Source of the DNA: a virus
Reading direction: 5' to 3' (one strand)
Length of the DNA: 41,819 nucleotides
IMG/VR virus record: IMGVR_UViG_3300046010_014142
Span: 1 to 41,819 of that record
The notes beneath the pieces were generated by a model. It had not been told where the DNA came from, did no database searches, and saw only the letters and a list, made by a program, of their open reading frames with translations. Below are positions 1-7,354 of this stretch, one piece after another (within the stretch, counting starts at the first letter, position 1; every line of letters starts with the position of its first letter). A program made the position numbers and the translations under genes.

Positions 1-1
1 C

Positions 2-1528
2 ATCTTAACTACCTCATCCAACTTGGAAGAGTTGATAGATTCAAAACCAACTGCTCGTGGTCAGGTATTGAGTCGTTTCATGGGATTGGAATTCCTCAAA
101 CGTAAGGAAGAGGCTGCCAAAGAAATTACTTCAAACTTTACCAAAGGAATGTTGTCTAATGTTTACAACACGGAGACATTAAAGGGTGAGATTGACCAAC
201 TTGGTGAAAAGATAATTACCTTGGAACAATCGAATGTTAACGTTGAAAAAGAGATTGTTGATGTCAACGAGAGATTAGCGACTGGTCAAGAGTATAAAGA
301 TGGTCTTTTGAATGCAAAATATTCTGACATCGACAAAGAACTTCTTGGATTAAACCCTGTAAACTTACAAACTGAAATTACCAATTCTGAGAGAGATTGT
401 GAGAAAATTCAAGAACAGATTAAAGGTGTTAAGATTGTTGAACCGAGCTCGTATTACCATGAGGACAAACATGACGAGATAAGAAGGTCTTTGAATGATA
501 AAGTCATTCAAAAGTCTCAACTATCCATTCAAATTGATGGTATTGATAAGTTGACAGCATCTGTATCTAATGGTATTAAGTGTGAACACTGTGGTATTGA
601 ATTGATGAATGCTGAACTCACCAAGTCAAGAATTAATGAAAGGGGTGAGTTAAATGATAAGTTGAATGATGTTGCCAAAGAAATTGCTCTGTTTGAAACC
701 CAAGAAAAGTCGTTCACTCAGTTAAAGAAAGACTTTGATGAGTACGAACGAAACAAACTTATTAAAGAAAAGTTTGAAGTCTCCTTGGAAGCCGAGAAAC
801 TTAAACTTGAGAAAAAACAAGATGTTCTTAAAAGATATCTTGAGTCTCAAGAAAAGATTAAAAAGAATCAAGAACTTGAAGCCAAGATTGTTAAAGCTCA
901 ACTTAGAATTGATGAATTGATTAGTCGTAAACGAGAGTTGGAACGTTCACAAGGAAATAACCTAAACGAGATTACCAACGCTCAGAATAAGATTGTTTCA
1001 CATAAAGACATCATTGAAAAGATTAAAATTGAGTTTGAGAAGGAAAAGATTTACAAAATCTACTTGGAGTTGTTTGGAAAGAACGGTATTTCAAAAATAA
1101 TCATGAAGACCATGATGCCTTTGATTAACCAAGAACTTCAAAGACTTCTTCAAGATTCTTGTTACTTCAACTTGGAGATTAGAATTAGTGATAAGAATGA
1201 GGTTGAATTTATTATGATTGACAACTCTACCGGTATTGAAAAACTTATGTCGTCAGGTTCAGGTTATGAAAGAACAATTGCGAGTATGGCACTTAGAGCG
1301 GTGTTGAGTAAGATTTGTTCACTTCCAAAACCAAACGTAATTGTTTGGGATGAGGTATTTGGTAAGATTTCAAATGACAACCTTGAACTAGTGGGTGAGT
1401 TCTTTAGTAAGATTAAAGATTACTTTGAGAAGGTATTTGTAATTACACACAATCCTTTGGTTACAAACTGGGCCGACAATGTTGTTAGAATTAAAAAAGA
1501 AGAAAACGTATCAAGAGTTATTCAATAA
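2..1528 (+). CDS. Recombination endonuclease subunit, Rad50/SbcC/T4 gp46-like (5' partial)
   Basis: The reading frame is open from base 2, so the gene begins upstream of the window and the N-terminal Walker A half is missing. What remains is a long Glu/Lys-rich coiled coil interrupted by a zinc-hook CxxC (CEHCG, codons from base 581), a second coiled coil, then the C-terminal ATPase lobe with the ABC signature SSGSGYERTIASMALR and the Walker B segment NVIVWDEVFG, followed by a conserved His (VITHNP). This is the order expected of SMC-like Rad50/SbcC/gp46 proteins. The family partners an Mre11/gp47 nuclease and resects DNA ends for recombination-dependent replication; the partner gene is presumably just upstream. 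A TTG at base 23 could be mistaken for a start, but nothing supports it over a truncated gene. The stop codon overlaps the next ATG by one base. Confidence 0.9.
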   Translation: MLTTSSNLEELIDSKPTARGQVLSRFMGLEFLKRKEEAAKEITSNFTKGMLSNVYNTETLKGEIDQLGEKIITLEQSNVNVEKEIVDVNERLATGQEYKDGLLNAKYSDIDKELLGLNPVNLQTEITNSERDCEKIQEQIKGVKIVEPSSYYHEDKHDEIRRSLNDKVIQKSQLSIQIDGIDKLTASVSNGIKCEHCGIELMNAELTKSRINERGELNDKLNDVAKEIALFETQEKSFTQLKKDFDEYERNKLIKEKFEVSLEAEKLKLEKKQDVLKRYLESQEKIKKNQELEAKIVKAQLRIDELISRKRELERSQGNNLNEITNAQNKIVSHKDIIEKIKIEFEKEKIYKIYLELFGKNGISKIIMKTMMPLINQELQRLLQDSCYFNLEIRISDKNEVEFIMIDNSTGIEKLMSSGSGYERTIASMALRAVLSKICSLPKPNVIVWDEVFGKISNDNLELVGEFFSKIKDYFEKVFVITHNPLVTNWADNVVRIKKEENVSRVIQ

Positions 1529-2055
1529 TGAAAACATATGAAGATATACAAGGTTGGTTTAATCATATGATAACATATGATTATTTGATTGAACAATGTC
1601 CTGAGGGTGGTACAATGGTTGAATTAGGTGCGTGGCTTGGTAAGTCATCATCTTATCTAGTTGACAAATCCGTTAATCGTAATGTAATCATTATTGACTC
1701 GTGGAAGGGTTCCCCTAATGAGTTAACCACCACACATAAGTTTGCGACTGAAGTTGACATTTATGAGGTTTTTAAACAAAACATGGGGGAAAGAACCTAC
1801 AAATCAATCAGAGGATTGTCTTCAGAAGCTGTGAGTCAATTTGAAGATGAAAGTTTGGATGTCGTGTTCATTGACTTAACACACACTTACGAATCTGTTA
1901 AAGAAGATATTGGTTTGTGGTTACCAAAAGTTAAAAGTGGGGGTATATTATCAGGTCATGATTATGAGGATTCATGGCCTGGTGTTGTTAAAGCGGTCGA
2001 TGAAATGTTACCTAAACGAACAATCATGGAAAACTGTTGGATTTTTCGTAAATAA
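1528..2055 (+). CDS. Class I SAM-dependent methyltransferase (Methyltransf_24-like)
   Basis: A 175-residue protein with a Rossmann-type SAM-binding motif I (MVELGAWLGKSS, about residue 31) and the segment VFIDLTHTYESVKEDI followed by GGILSGHDY, which is characteristic of the Methyltransf_24 family. The fold is complete for a small class I methyltransferase. Members act on diverse small molecules, often sugars, so the substrate cannot be told from sequence; there is no DNA-methylase PPY motif. The ATG overlaps the TAA of the upstream gp46-like gene (TAATG), so the two are probably translationally coupled. Confidence 0.8.
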   Translation: MKTYEDIQGWFNHMITYDYLIEQCPEGGTMVELGAWLGKSSSYLVDKSVNRNVIIIDSWKGSPNELTTTHKFATEVDIYEVFKQNMGERTYKSIRGLSSEAVSQFEDESLDVVFIDLTHTYESVKEDIGLWLPKVKSGGILSGHDYEDSWPGVVKAVDEMLPKRTIMENCWIFRK

Positions 2056-2056
2056 G

Positions 2057-2089
2057 TTTGGATAGTTTGGCTTGTTGGCATTACCTTTG
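2057..2089 (+). promoter_or_regulatory. Bacteroidetes-type promoter upstream of the 2113 gene
   Basis: TTTG at 2057-2060 is separated by 21 bases from TACCTTTG at 2082-2089, which fits the Bacteroidetes housekeeping consensus TTTG-N(about 19)-TAnnTTTG. It sits in the only non-coding gap of this region, 24 bases before the ATG of the acidic protein that precedes the sigma factor. Confidence 0.6.
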
Positions 2090-2112
2090 TTCTATTAAAA
2101 AACAAAAAAGAC

Positions 2113-2637
2113 ATGTTGAGTTATTTAGTTACTGTGTTCGGAGATTACAAGGAAGACGAAGTTGTTGGTAAAGTATCTTCAAGTATTTTACCTGTTGTAG
2201 AATCAGATGATTTGAAGTTTTATCGTAGTGAGCATTCAATTATTTACCATTTCAGTACTGATTTGGATTACCAACAACTTAATAGTTTCCTTAAGGATTC
2301 ATTATTTGACGTTGCCGATGTTGTCATTATCTCACCGGCTGAAACGTCAACCATTTTAGCAAATGATGAGTTTCACAATCATTTGACAGATTTTGTTAGT
2401 GGTCCTGAATCAACAAATACGACTATTGATATGGTTAAAGTATATCAGGGTCTTGAACAACTCAAACAAGAGATGATGGACATTGATGATGAGGATGAAG
2501 ATGAGATTAAAATGATTCAAGAACAATCTCAGGTTAAACAACCATCACTCGATGACTTACTTGATAAAATCACAGACAAAGGATACGACTCACTCACAGC
2601 CAAAGAAAAGAAATTACTTATCAAACTATCTAAATAA
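2113..2637 (+). CDS. Acidic protein with a DKITDKGYDSLT C-terminal motif, unknown function
   Basis: A 174-residue protein I do not recognise as a whole. The N-terminal 110 residues are a mixed alpha/beta-looking globular part; residues about 128-136 are a run of Asp/Glu (DIDDEDEDE). The last 30 residues (PSLDDLLDKITDKGYDSLT and the Lys-rich end) resemble a short helical motif at the C-termini of some Bacteroidetes proteins, for example rhomboid-family proteins (DUF6576-like). It is the first gene after a host-like promoter and ends one base before the sigma-factor ATG, so it is probably co-expressed with that gene. A role in handling the sigma factor or the host RNA polymerase is possible but only inferred from position. 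Confidence 0.7.
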   Translation: MLSYLVTVFGDYKEDEVVGKVSSSILPVVESDDLKFYRSEHSIIYHFSTDLDYQQLNSFLKDSLFDVADVVIISPAETSTILANDEFHNHLTDFVSGPESTNTTIDMVKVYQGLEQLKQEMMDIDDEDEDEIKMIQEQSQVKQPSLDDLLDKITDKGYDSLTAKEKKLLIKLSK

Positions 2638-2638
2638 C

Positions 2639-3439
2639 ATGAAAGACAAACTTAGCACCATTCCTATTAATCAAGAAGAGATTGCAACTTATCTCAAAGA
2701 CATTCGTAAAATCAAAGTAATGACTCCTGAACGTGAAAGGGAGTTGGCACAAAAAATCCTTAGTGGTAATATCACACCATTTGAGAAGAAACAAATTGAA
2801 CAAGAACTTCTAATTGGTAATTTACGATTTGTAATTACCGTGGCTAAACAATACCAAAACCAAGGACTTGAGTTATCAGATTTAATTGCTGAGGGTAACC
2901 TTGGATTGTTGAAAGCGGTTGAAAATTTTGATTGGACTAAACAATTACGATTTATTTCATATGCAGTTTGGTGGATTCGTCAATCAATCCTACAATCTCT
3001 GAACGAGAATGCTCGTACAATCCGTCTTCCTGTAAACGTGGTACAGGACTTGCAGAAGGCTAAAAAAGAAGTTGAAAAAACTGGTACGGACTTACCTGAT
3101 AAGTTTGTTAACCTACCAACGGTAATTAATTACGACGCTCCTTTGAATGAGGAAGGTGACACATTATTGGATTTGATTAAGAATCCTGATGCTGATTTAC
3201 CCGATTCTGTTTTTGATACCAAAGAAATTTTGAAAGAAAAGTTACGTGAGATTATGGGTATTTTGGACGATAGAGAGAAAATAATCATTGAAGATTATTT
3301 CGGTTTATCGGGTCAGACAAGAACATTGGAAGATATTGGAAACGATTTCAAACTTACTAAAGAACGTGTTCGTCAGATTAAAGAGAAGGCTTTACGTAAA
3401 CTCAGAAATGAATCAAGTGACTTGTTTGAGTATCTATAA
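2639..3439 (+). CDS. Sigma-70 family RNA polymerase sigma factor
   Basis: A 266-residue group 1/2-like sigma factor. After a region 1.2-like helix (EEIATYLKDIRKIKVMTPERE) comes region 2 with LRFVITVAKQYQNQGLELSDLIAEGNLGL and the -10 recognition and melting segment FISYAVWWIRQSI. Region 3 is shortened. Region 4 carries REKIIIEDYFGLSG and the helix-turn-helix TLEDIGNDFKLTKERVRQIKEKAL. Length and order match the short RpoD of Bacteroidetes. The start at 2639 gives a natural N-terminus one base after the upstream stop; an in-frame ATG at 2552 lies inside the upstream gene and only adds an unrelated extension. It probably redirects host polymerase to phage promoters; the TATTTAT motif upstream of many genes here is a candidate target. 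Confidence 0.93.
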   Translation: MKDKLSTIPINQEEIATYLKDIRKIKVMTPERERELAQKILSGNITPFEKKQIEQELLIGNLRFVITVAKQYQNQGLELSDLIAEGNLGLLKAVENFDWTKQLRFISYAVWWIRQSILQSLNENARTIRLPVNVVQDLQKAKKEVEKTGTDLPDKFVNLPTVINYDAPLNEEGDTLLDLIKNPDADLPDSVFDTKEILKEKLREIMGILDDREKIIIEDYFGLSGQTRTLEDIGNDFKLTKERVRQIKEKALRKLRNESSDLFEYL

Positions 3440-3452
3440 TCACTTTTTCTGG

Positions 3453-3459
3453 TATTTAT
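3453..3459 (+). promoter_or_regulatory. TATTTAT motif (candidate late promoter) for the 3487 gene
   Basis: TATTTAT lies 27 bases before the ATG at 3487, in the gap after the sigma-factor gene. It is one of 13 occurrences placed 4-29 bases before start codons in this window. Confidence 0.45.
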
Positions 3460-3486
3460 TTAAATAAAAACAAAAAATAATTTGTT

Positions 3487-3756
3487 ATGAAAGAATTTAT
3501 CAAAAAGAATTTTACCGTAATTGTTCTTGTGATTGCGGTGTTGAGTTTCTTCAAAAGTTGTGGAGATGCTCGTACTTTGTCAAACATCAATAAAAAAATG
3601 GAAACCTTGGTTACTAAGGAAGACATGATGAAAGAACTCAAAAAAGAAGGTTTGAAATCTGAAAAGAGAATGATACAATCAACAGATAGAAAGATGTTGG
3701 ATGTCAACAGACAAACACAAATTGATGAGGAGTTAAAGAAATTAGAAAACAACTAA
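3487..3756 (+). CDS. Small membrane-anchored coiled-coil protein
   Basis: An 89-residue protein with one N-terminal transmembrane helix (about residues 9-24, FTVIVLVIAVLSFF) preceded by Lys residues, then a Lys/Glu-rich helical domain likely to be a coiled coil. This is the layout of a bitopic protein with its C-terminus probably outside the cytoplasm, seen in spanin-like and other lysis-region proteins. It is the first gene of a tight run (3487-6577) that includes an amidase, and the next gene starts two bases after its stop. No family recognised. Confidence 0.7.
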   Translation: MKEFIKKNFTVIVLVIAVLSFFKSCGDARTLSNINKKMETLVTKEDMMKELKKEGLKSEKRMIQSTDRKMLDVNRQTQIDEELKKLENN

Positions 3757-3757
3757 T

Positions 3758-4477
3758 ATGAATTGGTTCCAAAGAAATTTCAGGGCAATTATTTATGTAG
3801 CATTTTTGGTACCAATTTTAACGGTTGCCTTTGTTTCTATCTCACACGTAACAACTTGGTATGGTATAACAAATCCTGTAAGTTGGGCAATTTATCTATC
3901 AATTGGTATTGAAATTGCTGCGTTGGCTGCTTTAGCTGCCATATCGGCTAGTATGGGTAAGAAAGTTTATTTACCATTTGGTATAGTAACCTTGATTCAA
4001 TTCTTGGGTAACATTTTTTTCGCTTATCAATATATCGATATTAACAGTTTGATGTTTCAGAGTTGGGTTGAAATGGTTGACCCAATTGTATCGTATATTG
4101 GTGTTGAATCAGGTAATATGATTTCACACAAAAGATTCTTAGCATTTTTTGCTGGTGGAATGTTACCATTAATTTCTCTTTCGTTTCTTCATATGTTAGT
4201 TAAGTTTGAAGAGGAGGAGAAGAATAAACCCAAAGTTGTTGAATTTGATATAGACACAATGTCTAAAGAGGCTGGAAAGAAAGAGGCTGAAATTCTTAAC
4301 GAAGAAAAAGAAATTCAACCAATACATCCCACTTCTGAAGAATTAGAAAAACTCGAAAGTGTCTTACAAGAAATTACAAACTCAAAGTTTTCTACGTTAG
4401 TTGAAAATCAAGAAGAACAAGTTGACGAATCTTCACCTGATAAAAAAGTATTGAAATATTCAAGTAGAAATGGTTGA
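3758..4477 (+). CDS. Four-helix integral membrane protein with acidic cytoplasmic tail
   Basis: A 239-residue protein with four predicted transmembrane helices (about residues 9-29, 42-64, 70-92 and 126-148) followed by an approximately 90-residue Glu-rich soluble tail. The helix bundle next to an amidase gene makes a holin or another membrane-lesion protein possible, but the long acidic tail is unusual for a holin and I recognise no family. It overlaps the amidase ATG by eight bases, so translation of the two is probably coupled. Confidence 0.75.
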   Translation: MNWFQRNFRAIIYVAFLVPILTVAFVSISHVTTWYGITNPVSWAIYLSIGIEIAALAALAAISASMGKKVYLPFGIVTLIQFLGNIFFAYQYIDINSLMFQSWVEMVDPIVSYIGVESGNMISHKRFLAFFAGGMLPLISLSFLHMLVKFEEEEKNKPKVVEFDIDTMSKEAGKKEAEILNEEKEIQPIHPTSEELEKLESVLQEITNSKFSTLVENQEEQVDESSPDKKVLKYSSRNG

Positions 4478-5087
4478 GATAATTCCATACGGGAATTTCA
4501 AGGGTGATGGTAAATCCAAAAGAAAAAAGCAAATAATATTGTGTCATACTTCTAGAGAGGTTGGGGAATACCTAACCTCTCTTAAGTTTAGGAGTTATGG
4601 TAAGTATGATAAAATACCTCACTACGTTGTAAGTAGAGATGGTAAAATCCTACAACTTTTAGAATCAAAAGATACTTCAAATTTATTTTCATTTTCAACG
4701 ATGAAAAGAGATGGGGTTATTGTTTGTTTGGAAAATTTGGGGTGGTTAAATAAAAAGCCGTTAACTAGCCACTATGTTAATTGGTTAGGTAATATTTATA
4801 AAGAAGAAATCTACGAAAAAAAATGGAGAGATTATAATTTTTGGCAACCTTACACTGATGAGCAAATTAAAAGTACTGCTAATTTGTGTAAAATGTTGTG
4901 TGAAAATTTACTCATTCCAAAAAAGTTTGTAGGACACAATGTGAAAGTCGATGGTGCTGAATTATTTCATGGTATTGCAACAAGAAGTAATTATCATCAC
5001 AGATTTACTGATTTGAGTCCGGCATTTAATTTTGAAGGTTTTAAAAAAGAATTAGACTATGAACAACTACATGAACGAGAGGTATGA
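4470..5087 (+). CDS. N-acetylmuramoyl-L-alanine amidase-like protein (Amidase_2 fold), probable endolysin
   Basis: A 205-residue protein. IILCHTS (His26), PHYVVSRDGKILQLL (residues 50-64) and the later KKFVGHNV (His156) have the order of an Amidase_2/T7-lysozyme-like zinc amidase: first zinc ligand, substrate-strand GxI-Q-L, an Asn-rich middle segment, the GH motif, and a final loop (TDLSPAFNF, about 180-188) where the usual third ligand Cys/Asp would lie (Asp181 is the candidate). It would cut the bond between the glycan and the stem peptide of peptidoglycan. There is no signal peptide, as expected for a holin-released endolysin. It sits between membrane-protein genes. The sequence is divergent, so activity is likely but not certain. 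Confidence 0.75.
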   Translation: MVEIIPYGNFKGDGKSKRKKQIILCHTSREVGEYLTSLKFRSYGKYDKIPHYVVSRDGKILQLLESKDTSNLFSFSTMKRDGVIVCLENLGWLNKKPLTSHYVNWLGNIYKEEIYEKKWRDYNFWQPYTDEQIKSTANLCKMLCENLLIPKKFVGHNVKVDGAELFHGIATRSNYHHRFTDLSPAFNFEGFKKELDYEQLHEREV

Positions 5088-5634
5088 CAACATTAAAGAG
5101 TTGGTTAAACAATCAAGATTAATCAACGAACAACTTAACGCCGAGAAATTAGGACCAATAAATGTTGCCAAAGACATTGAGGCAAAAATTGGTGATGATT
5201 ATGAAACAGCATTAGACTCCTCAAAAGAGAAAGAACAAGAAACTGAATACGTTCAAAGATATAGAATCTCAGGTTCAATATTGGCGATTCACGGTAAAGA
5301 AAAGTCGGACACTGATATCACAACTGATGATAAAGTTGCCTTCCAAGATACTTTGGATGAATTTACAAATGAAGTATCTGACTTGGTAGACTTTAATCAA
5401 CTTAATGTTTATCCAAGTACTGTTGAGTGGTCAGGTAAAATTATTGACCACGACATTGAATTTATTTATACTATTGGTGAAGACAGTGGAATTTACATCA
5501 ATGGTAACATGTTAAAAATTGATGATGATACTTTAGAGATGATTAACAAGTTAAAAAGTTTTTACGAGAAATTTAAATCAAGGTGGTCTGGTGTATTGGC
5601 ATCAAGAAAACAAGCTCCTGAGGATAATGAATAA
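5059..5634 (+). CDS. Conserved-looking soluble protein, unknown function
   Basis: A 191-residue acidic protein with an N-terminal helical part (about 1-70) and a beta-rich C-terminal part (RYRISGSILAIHG and WSGKIIDHDIEFIYTI). It has no signal peptide or membrane helix. It overlaps the end of the amidase gene by 29 bases and the following spanin-like gene by eight bases, so it belongs to the same operon. I do not recognise a family. Confidence 0.7.
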   Translation: MNNYMNERYDNIKELVKQSRLINEQLNAEKLGPINVAKDIEAKIGDDYETALDSSKEKEQETEYVQRYRISGSILAIHGKEKSDTDITTDDKVAFQDTLDEFTNEVSDLVDFNQLNVYPSTVEWSGKIIDHDIEFIYTIGEDSGIYINGNMLKIDDDTLEMINKLKSFYEKFKSRWSGVLASRKQAPEDNE

Positions 5635-5992
5635 CGTTGTTGAATTTATAAAGTTTAATTGGAAAACAATACTGAAAGGGTTGTTTGCTATTATTGTTTT
5701 ATGGTATTTGATTCAAATTACAACGGTCGTTAAAATGGGTAAGGAGAATAGAAAAGAATTAAAACAATTAGATGAACATATAAAAATGGTCGAATTTCAA
5801 CAGGAGTTAATCCAATCTGAAATTGAAACTGTTAATGAGGAAATCAAAGTTGTTGAAAACAGGGTTGAAACCATAAAAGAAACTAAAATTGAAGTTGGTA
5901 ATGAATTTAGTAAAAAAATTAGTGATGCTTCTAAGTATGGTCATGTTGAGCTCGACAGGTTTTTCGCAGACCGTTACAAAGAATTATACTGA
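5627..5992 (+). CDS. Bitopic coiled-coil protein, candidate inner-membrane spanin
   Basis: The ATG at 5627 (MNNVVEFIKFNW) is preferred over the in-frame start at 5591, which lies deep in the previous gene. The 121-residue product has one N-terminal transmembrane helix (about residues 14-33, ILKGLFAIIVLWYLIQI) and then a long Glu/Lys coiled coil, ending with an aromatic tail (DRFFADRYKELY). This is the topology of an i-spanin. Its 3' end overlaps the next gene, in another frame, by about 90 bases, as in Rz/Rz1 pairs. Function is inferred from topology, overlap and the nearby amidase. Confidence 0.65.
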   Translation: MNNVVEFIKFNWKTILKGLFAIIVLWYLIQITTVVKMGKENRKELKQLDEHIKMVEFQQELIQSEIETVNEEIKVVENRVETIKETKIEVGNEFSKKISDASKYGHVELDRFFADRYKELY

Positions 5993-6332
5993 CACTCAAA
6001 AAATAGTTTTACCTGTTCCTGTGGCAAAACAGATAGTAATTGATTTACTTCGTGGTGATTCCGCCATGACACAATTGAAATTATCCAACAATCACATTGT
6101 TGAACTTGAAAAAGTGGTAGAGTTGAAAGATACGGTAATAACTAAAATGAAACTCAAAGAAGAGAATTATAATACAATTATATCTGATGAAAGACGTAAA
6201 AATGAAATCTATCAGAGTGAATTGAAGAGTACTCAAAAGGAATTGAAAAAAATCAAAGCCAAGAGAACTTTTACTAATATAATTTCTGCAGTTCTTATAG
6301 GAACATTAACATACATGTACATAACAAAATAA
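5901..6332 (+). CDS. Secreted coiled-coil protein with C-terminal membrane helix, candidate spanin partner
   Basis: The ATG at 5901 gives a convincing Sec signal peptide: basic MNLVKK, a Leu/Met/Val core, and the end STGFSQ, similar to the SFAQ/GFSQ ends of Bacteroidetes signal peptides. An upstream TTG at 5889 only adds four residues. The mature part is a Lys/Glu coiled coil and ends in a hydrophobic helix (FTNIISAVLIGTLTYMYI). A protein with a cleaved signal and a C-terminal membrane anchor could act alone as a spanning lysis protein or pair with the overlapping upstream product. There is no lipobox Cys, so it is not a classic Rz1 lipoprotein. 143 residues. Confidence 0.65.
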   Translation: MNLVKKLVMLLSMVMLSSTGFSQTVTKNYTDTQKIVLPVPVAKQIVIDLLRGDSAMTQLKLSNNHIVELEKVVELKDTVITKMKLKEENYNTIISDERRKNEIYQSELKSTQKELKKIKAKRTFTNIISAVLIGTLTYMYITK

Positions 6333-6577
6333 TGGCACTTACAAGTGGTGAAGTAAAAGAAGTTGAGGTATTGGTTAGGAAAGAAATGAAAAGTTTTCTT
6401 GAGAGTAATACTATCAAGCAATTTGAAGATAAATTAATTGAAAGAATTGCAAAAGAGATTAAAAGAGGTAAACTTGAAGGTGATGTTAAAGATATTACTT
6501 TGAGAATGTTTCGAGAGTTCTATCAGTTTATGTGGATGAATAGGAGTTATTGGGAACCAAGACTTAAAAATGCTTAA
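6332..6577 (+). CDS. Small helical protein, unknown function
   Basis: An 81-residue, charged, probably all-helical protein (EVKEVEVLVRKEMKSFL) ending in an aromatic segment (REFYQFMWMNRSYW). The ATG shares its first base with the last base of the upstream TAA stop (TAATG). It comes just before two likely virion proteins. No family recognised. Confidence 0.65.
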   Translation: MALTSGEVKEVEVLVRKEMKSFLESNTIKQFEDKLIERIAKEIKRGKLEGDVKDITLRMFREFYQFMWMNRSYWEPRLKNA

Positions 6578-6579
6578 TT

Positions 6580-7317
6580 ATGGATAGTTCAGAGAATATG
6601 TTTAAAAAGGGTTTGGAGAATGCATATGTCAAAGACCCAACAGTATCAAAACAATTTGACGTTATGAAAGATATGTTTAATTACTCAAGTGAGATGAGTG
6701 AAGAAAATTCTGAAACAACAGAAGTCACTGGTTCAGGTTCATCTGGAGCCTTTTCGGCACCTTTATTTGGAGAGGGTGAAACAACTGAAAGTGAGAAAAT
6801 ACCGGGAGGAATGTCCAAAAATATGTCAATCAAGGACATAGCAAAAAAACATTCTAAAAAAGATTCTTTTGATAAAACATTATCTCATCTTAAGAGTGAG
6901 ATTGTTAAAGGTACTAAAGTTGAAATGGAACACACTTCAGACCCTGTCATTGCTTTTGAAATTGCTAAAGACCATTTGTCTGAAGACCCTGATTATTATA
7001 ACAAATTAAAAAAGATTGAAAGTAACGAGGCAACGACTTCGGCTTCAGTTGGAGCATACTCTACACCAGCATTCGTTGCTAAAAACAGTAAGAATTGGAG
7101 AGGTGGTAAAAAACCAATCTACAAAGGTGGTAAGTTTGCTCAAGTTAAGAAAAAATGTTTGACCTTTCCATATTGTAATCAAGGGGCTGGTGCGGTTGCA
7201 TACAAGGATAAGTCTTCCTTGGACGAAGCGGTTAAAAGTGCGAGTGTTCGATTAGGAGTTGAAGAACAACTTATTAAGAGAATACTTTATAATCACTTTA
7301 AAAAGAAAAAAAAGTAG
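6580..7317 (+). CDS. DUF5661-like probable virion/core protein
   Basis: A 245-residue protein. The central segment (about residues 100-150) contains KVEMEHTSDPVIAFEIAKDH followed by LSEDPDYYNKL, the E-H-T/D-P/A-I-A-x-D-H-L/D-Y-Y pattern of DUF5661, found in large phages and giant viruses. Two copies of a short motif flank it: GAFSAPLFG (about 56-64) and GAYSTPAFV (about 159-167). The C-terminal part is basic with a Cys pair (KKKCLTFPYCNQG) and ends in six Lys-rich residues. Ala/Ser/Gly-rich linkers with a basic C-terminus suggest a structural or DNA-contacting virion component, but that is inference. It lies directly before the TATTTAT motif and a second structural-looking gene. Confidence 0.7.
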   Translation: MDSSENMFKKGLENAYVKDPTVSKQFDVMKDMFNYSSEMSEENSETTEVTGSGSSGAFSAPLFGEGETTESEKIPGGMSKNMSIKDIAKKHSKKDSFDKTLSHLKSEIVKGTKVEMEHTSDPVIAFEIAKDHLSEDPDYYNKLKKIESNEATTSASVGAYSTPAFVAKNSKNWRGGKKPIYKGGKFAQVKKKCLTFPYCNQGAGAVAYKDKSSLDEAVKSASVRLGVEEQLIKRILYNHFKKKKK

Positions 7318-7334
7318 TATTACATAATTTAAGA

Positions 7335-7341
7335 TATTTAT
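7335..7341 (+). promoter_or_regulatory. TATTTAT motif (candidate late promoter) for the 7355 gene
   Basis: TATTTAT lies 13 bases upstream of the ATG at 7355 in a 37-base A/T-rich gap. Confidence 0.5.
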
Positions 7342-7354
7342 ACAAAAAAAAGAT

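Noticed and set aside
2552-2638. N-terminal extension of the sigma factor
   Set aside because: It lies wholly inside the upstream gene and gives a Lys/Asn/Ser-rich stretch unlike sigma-factor N-termini.
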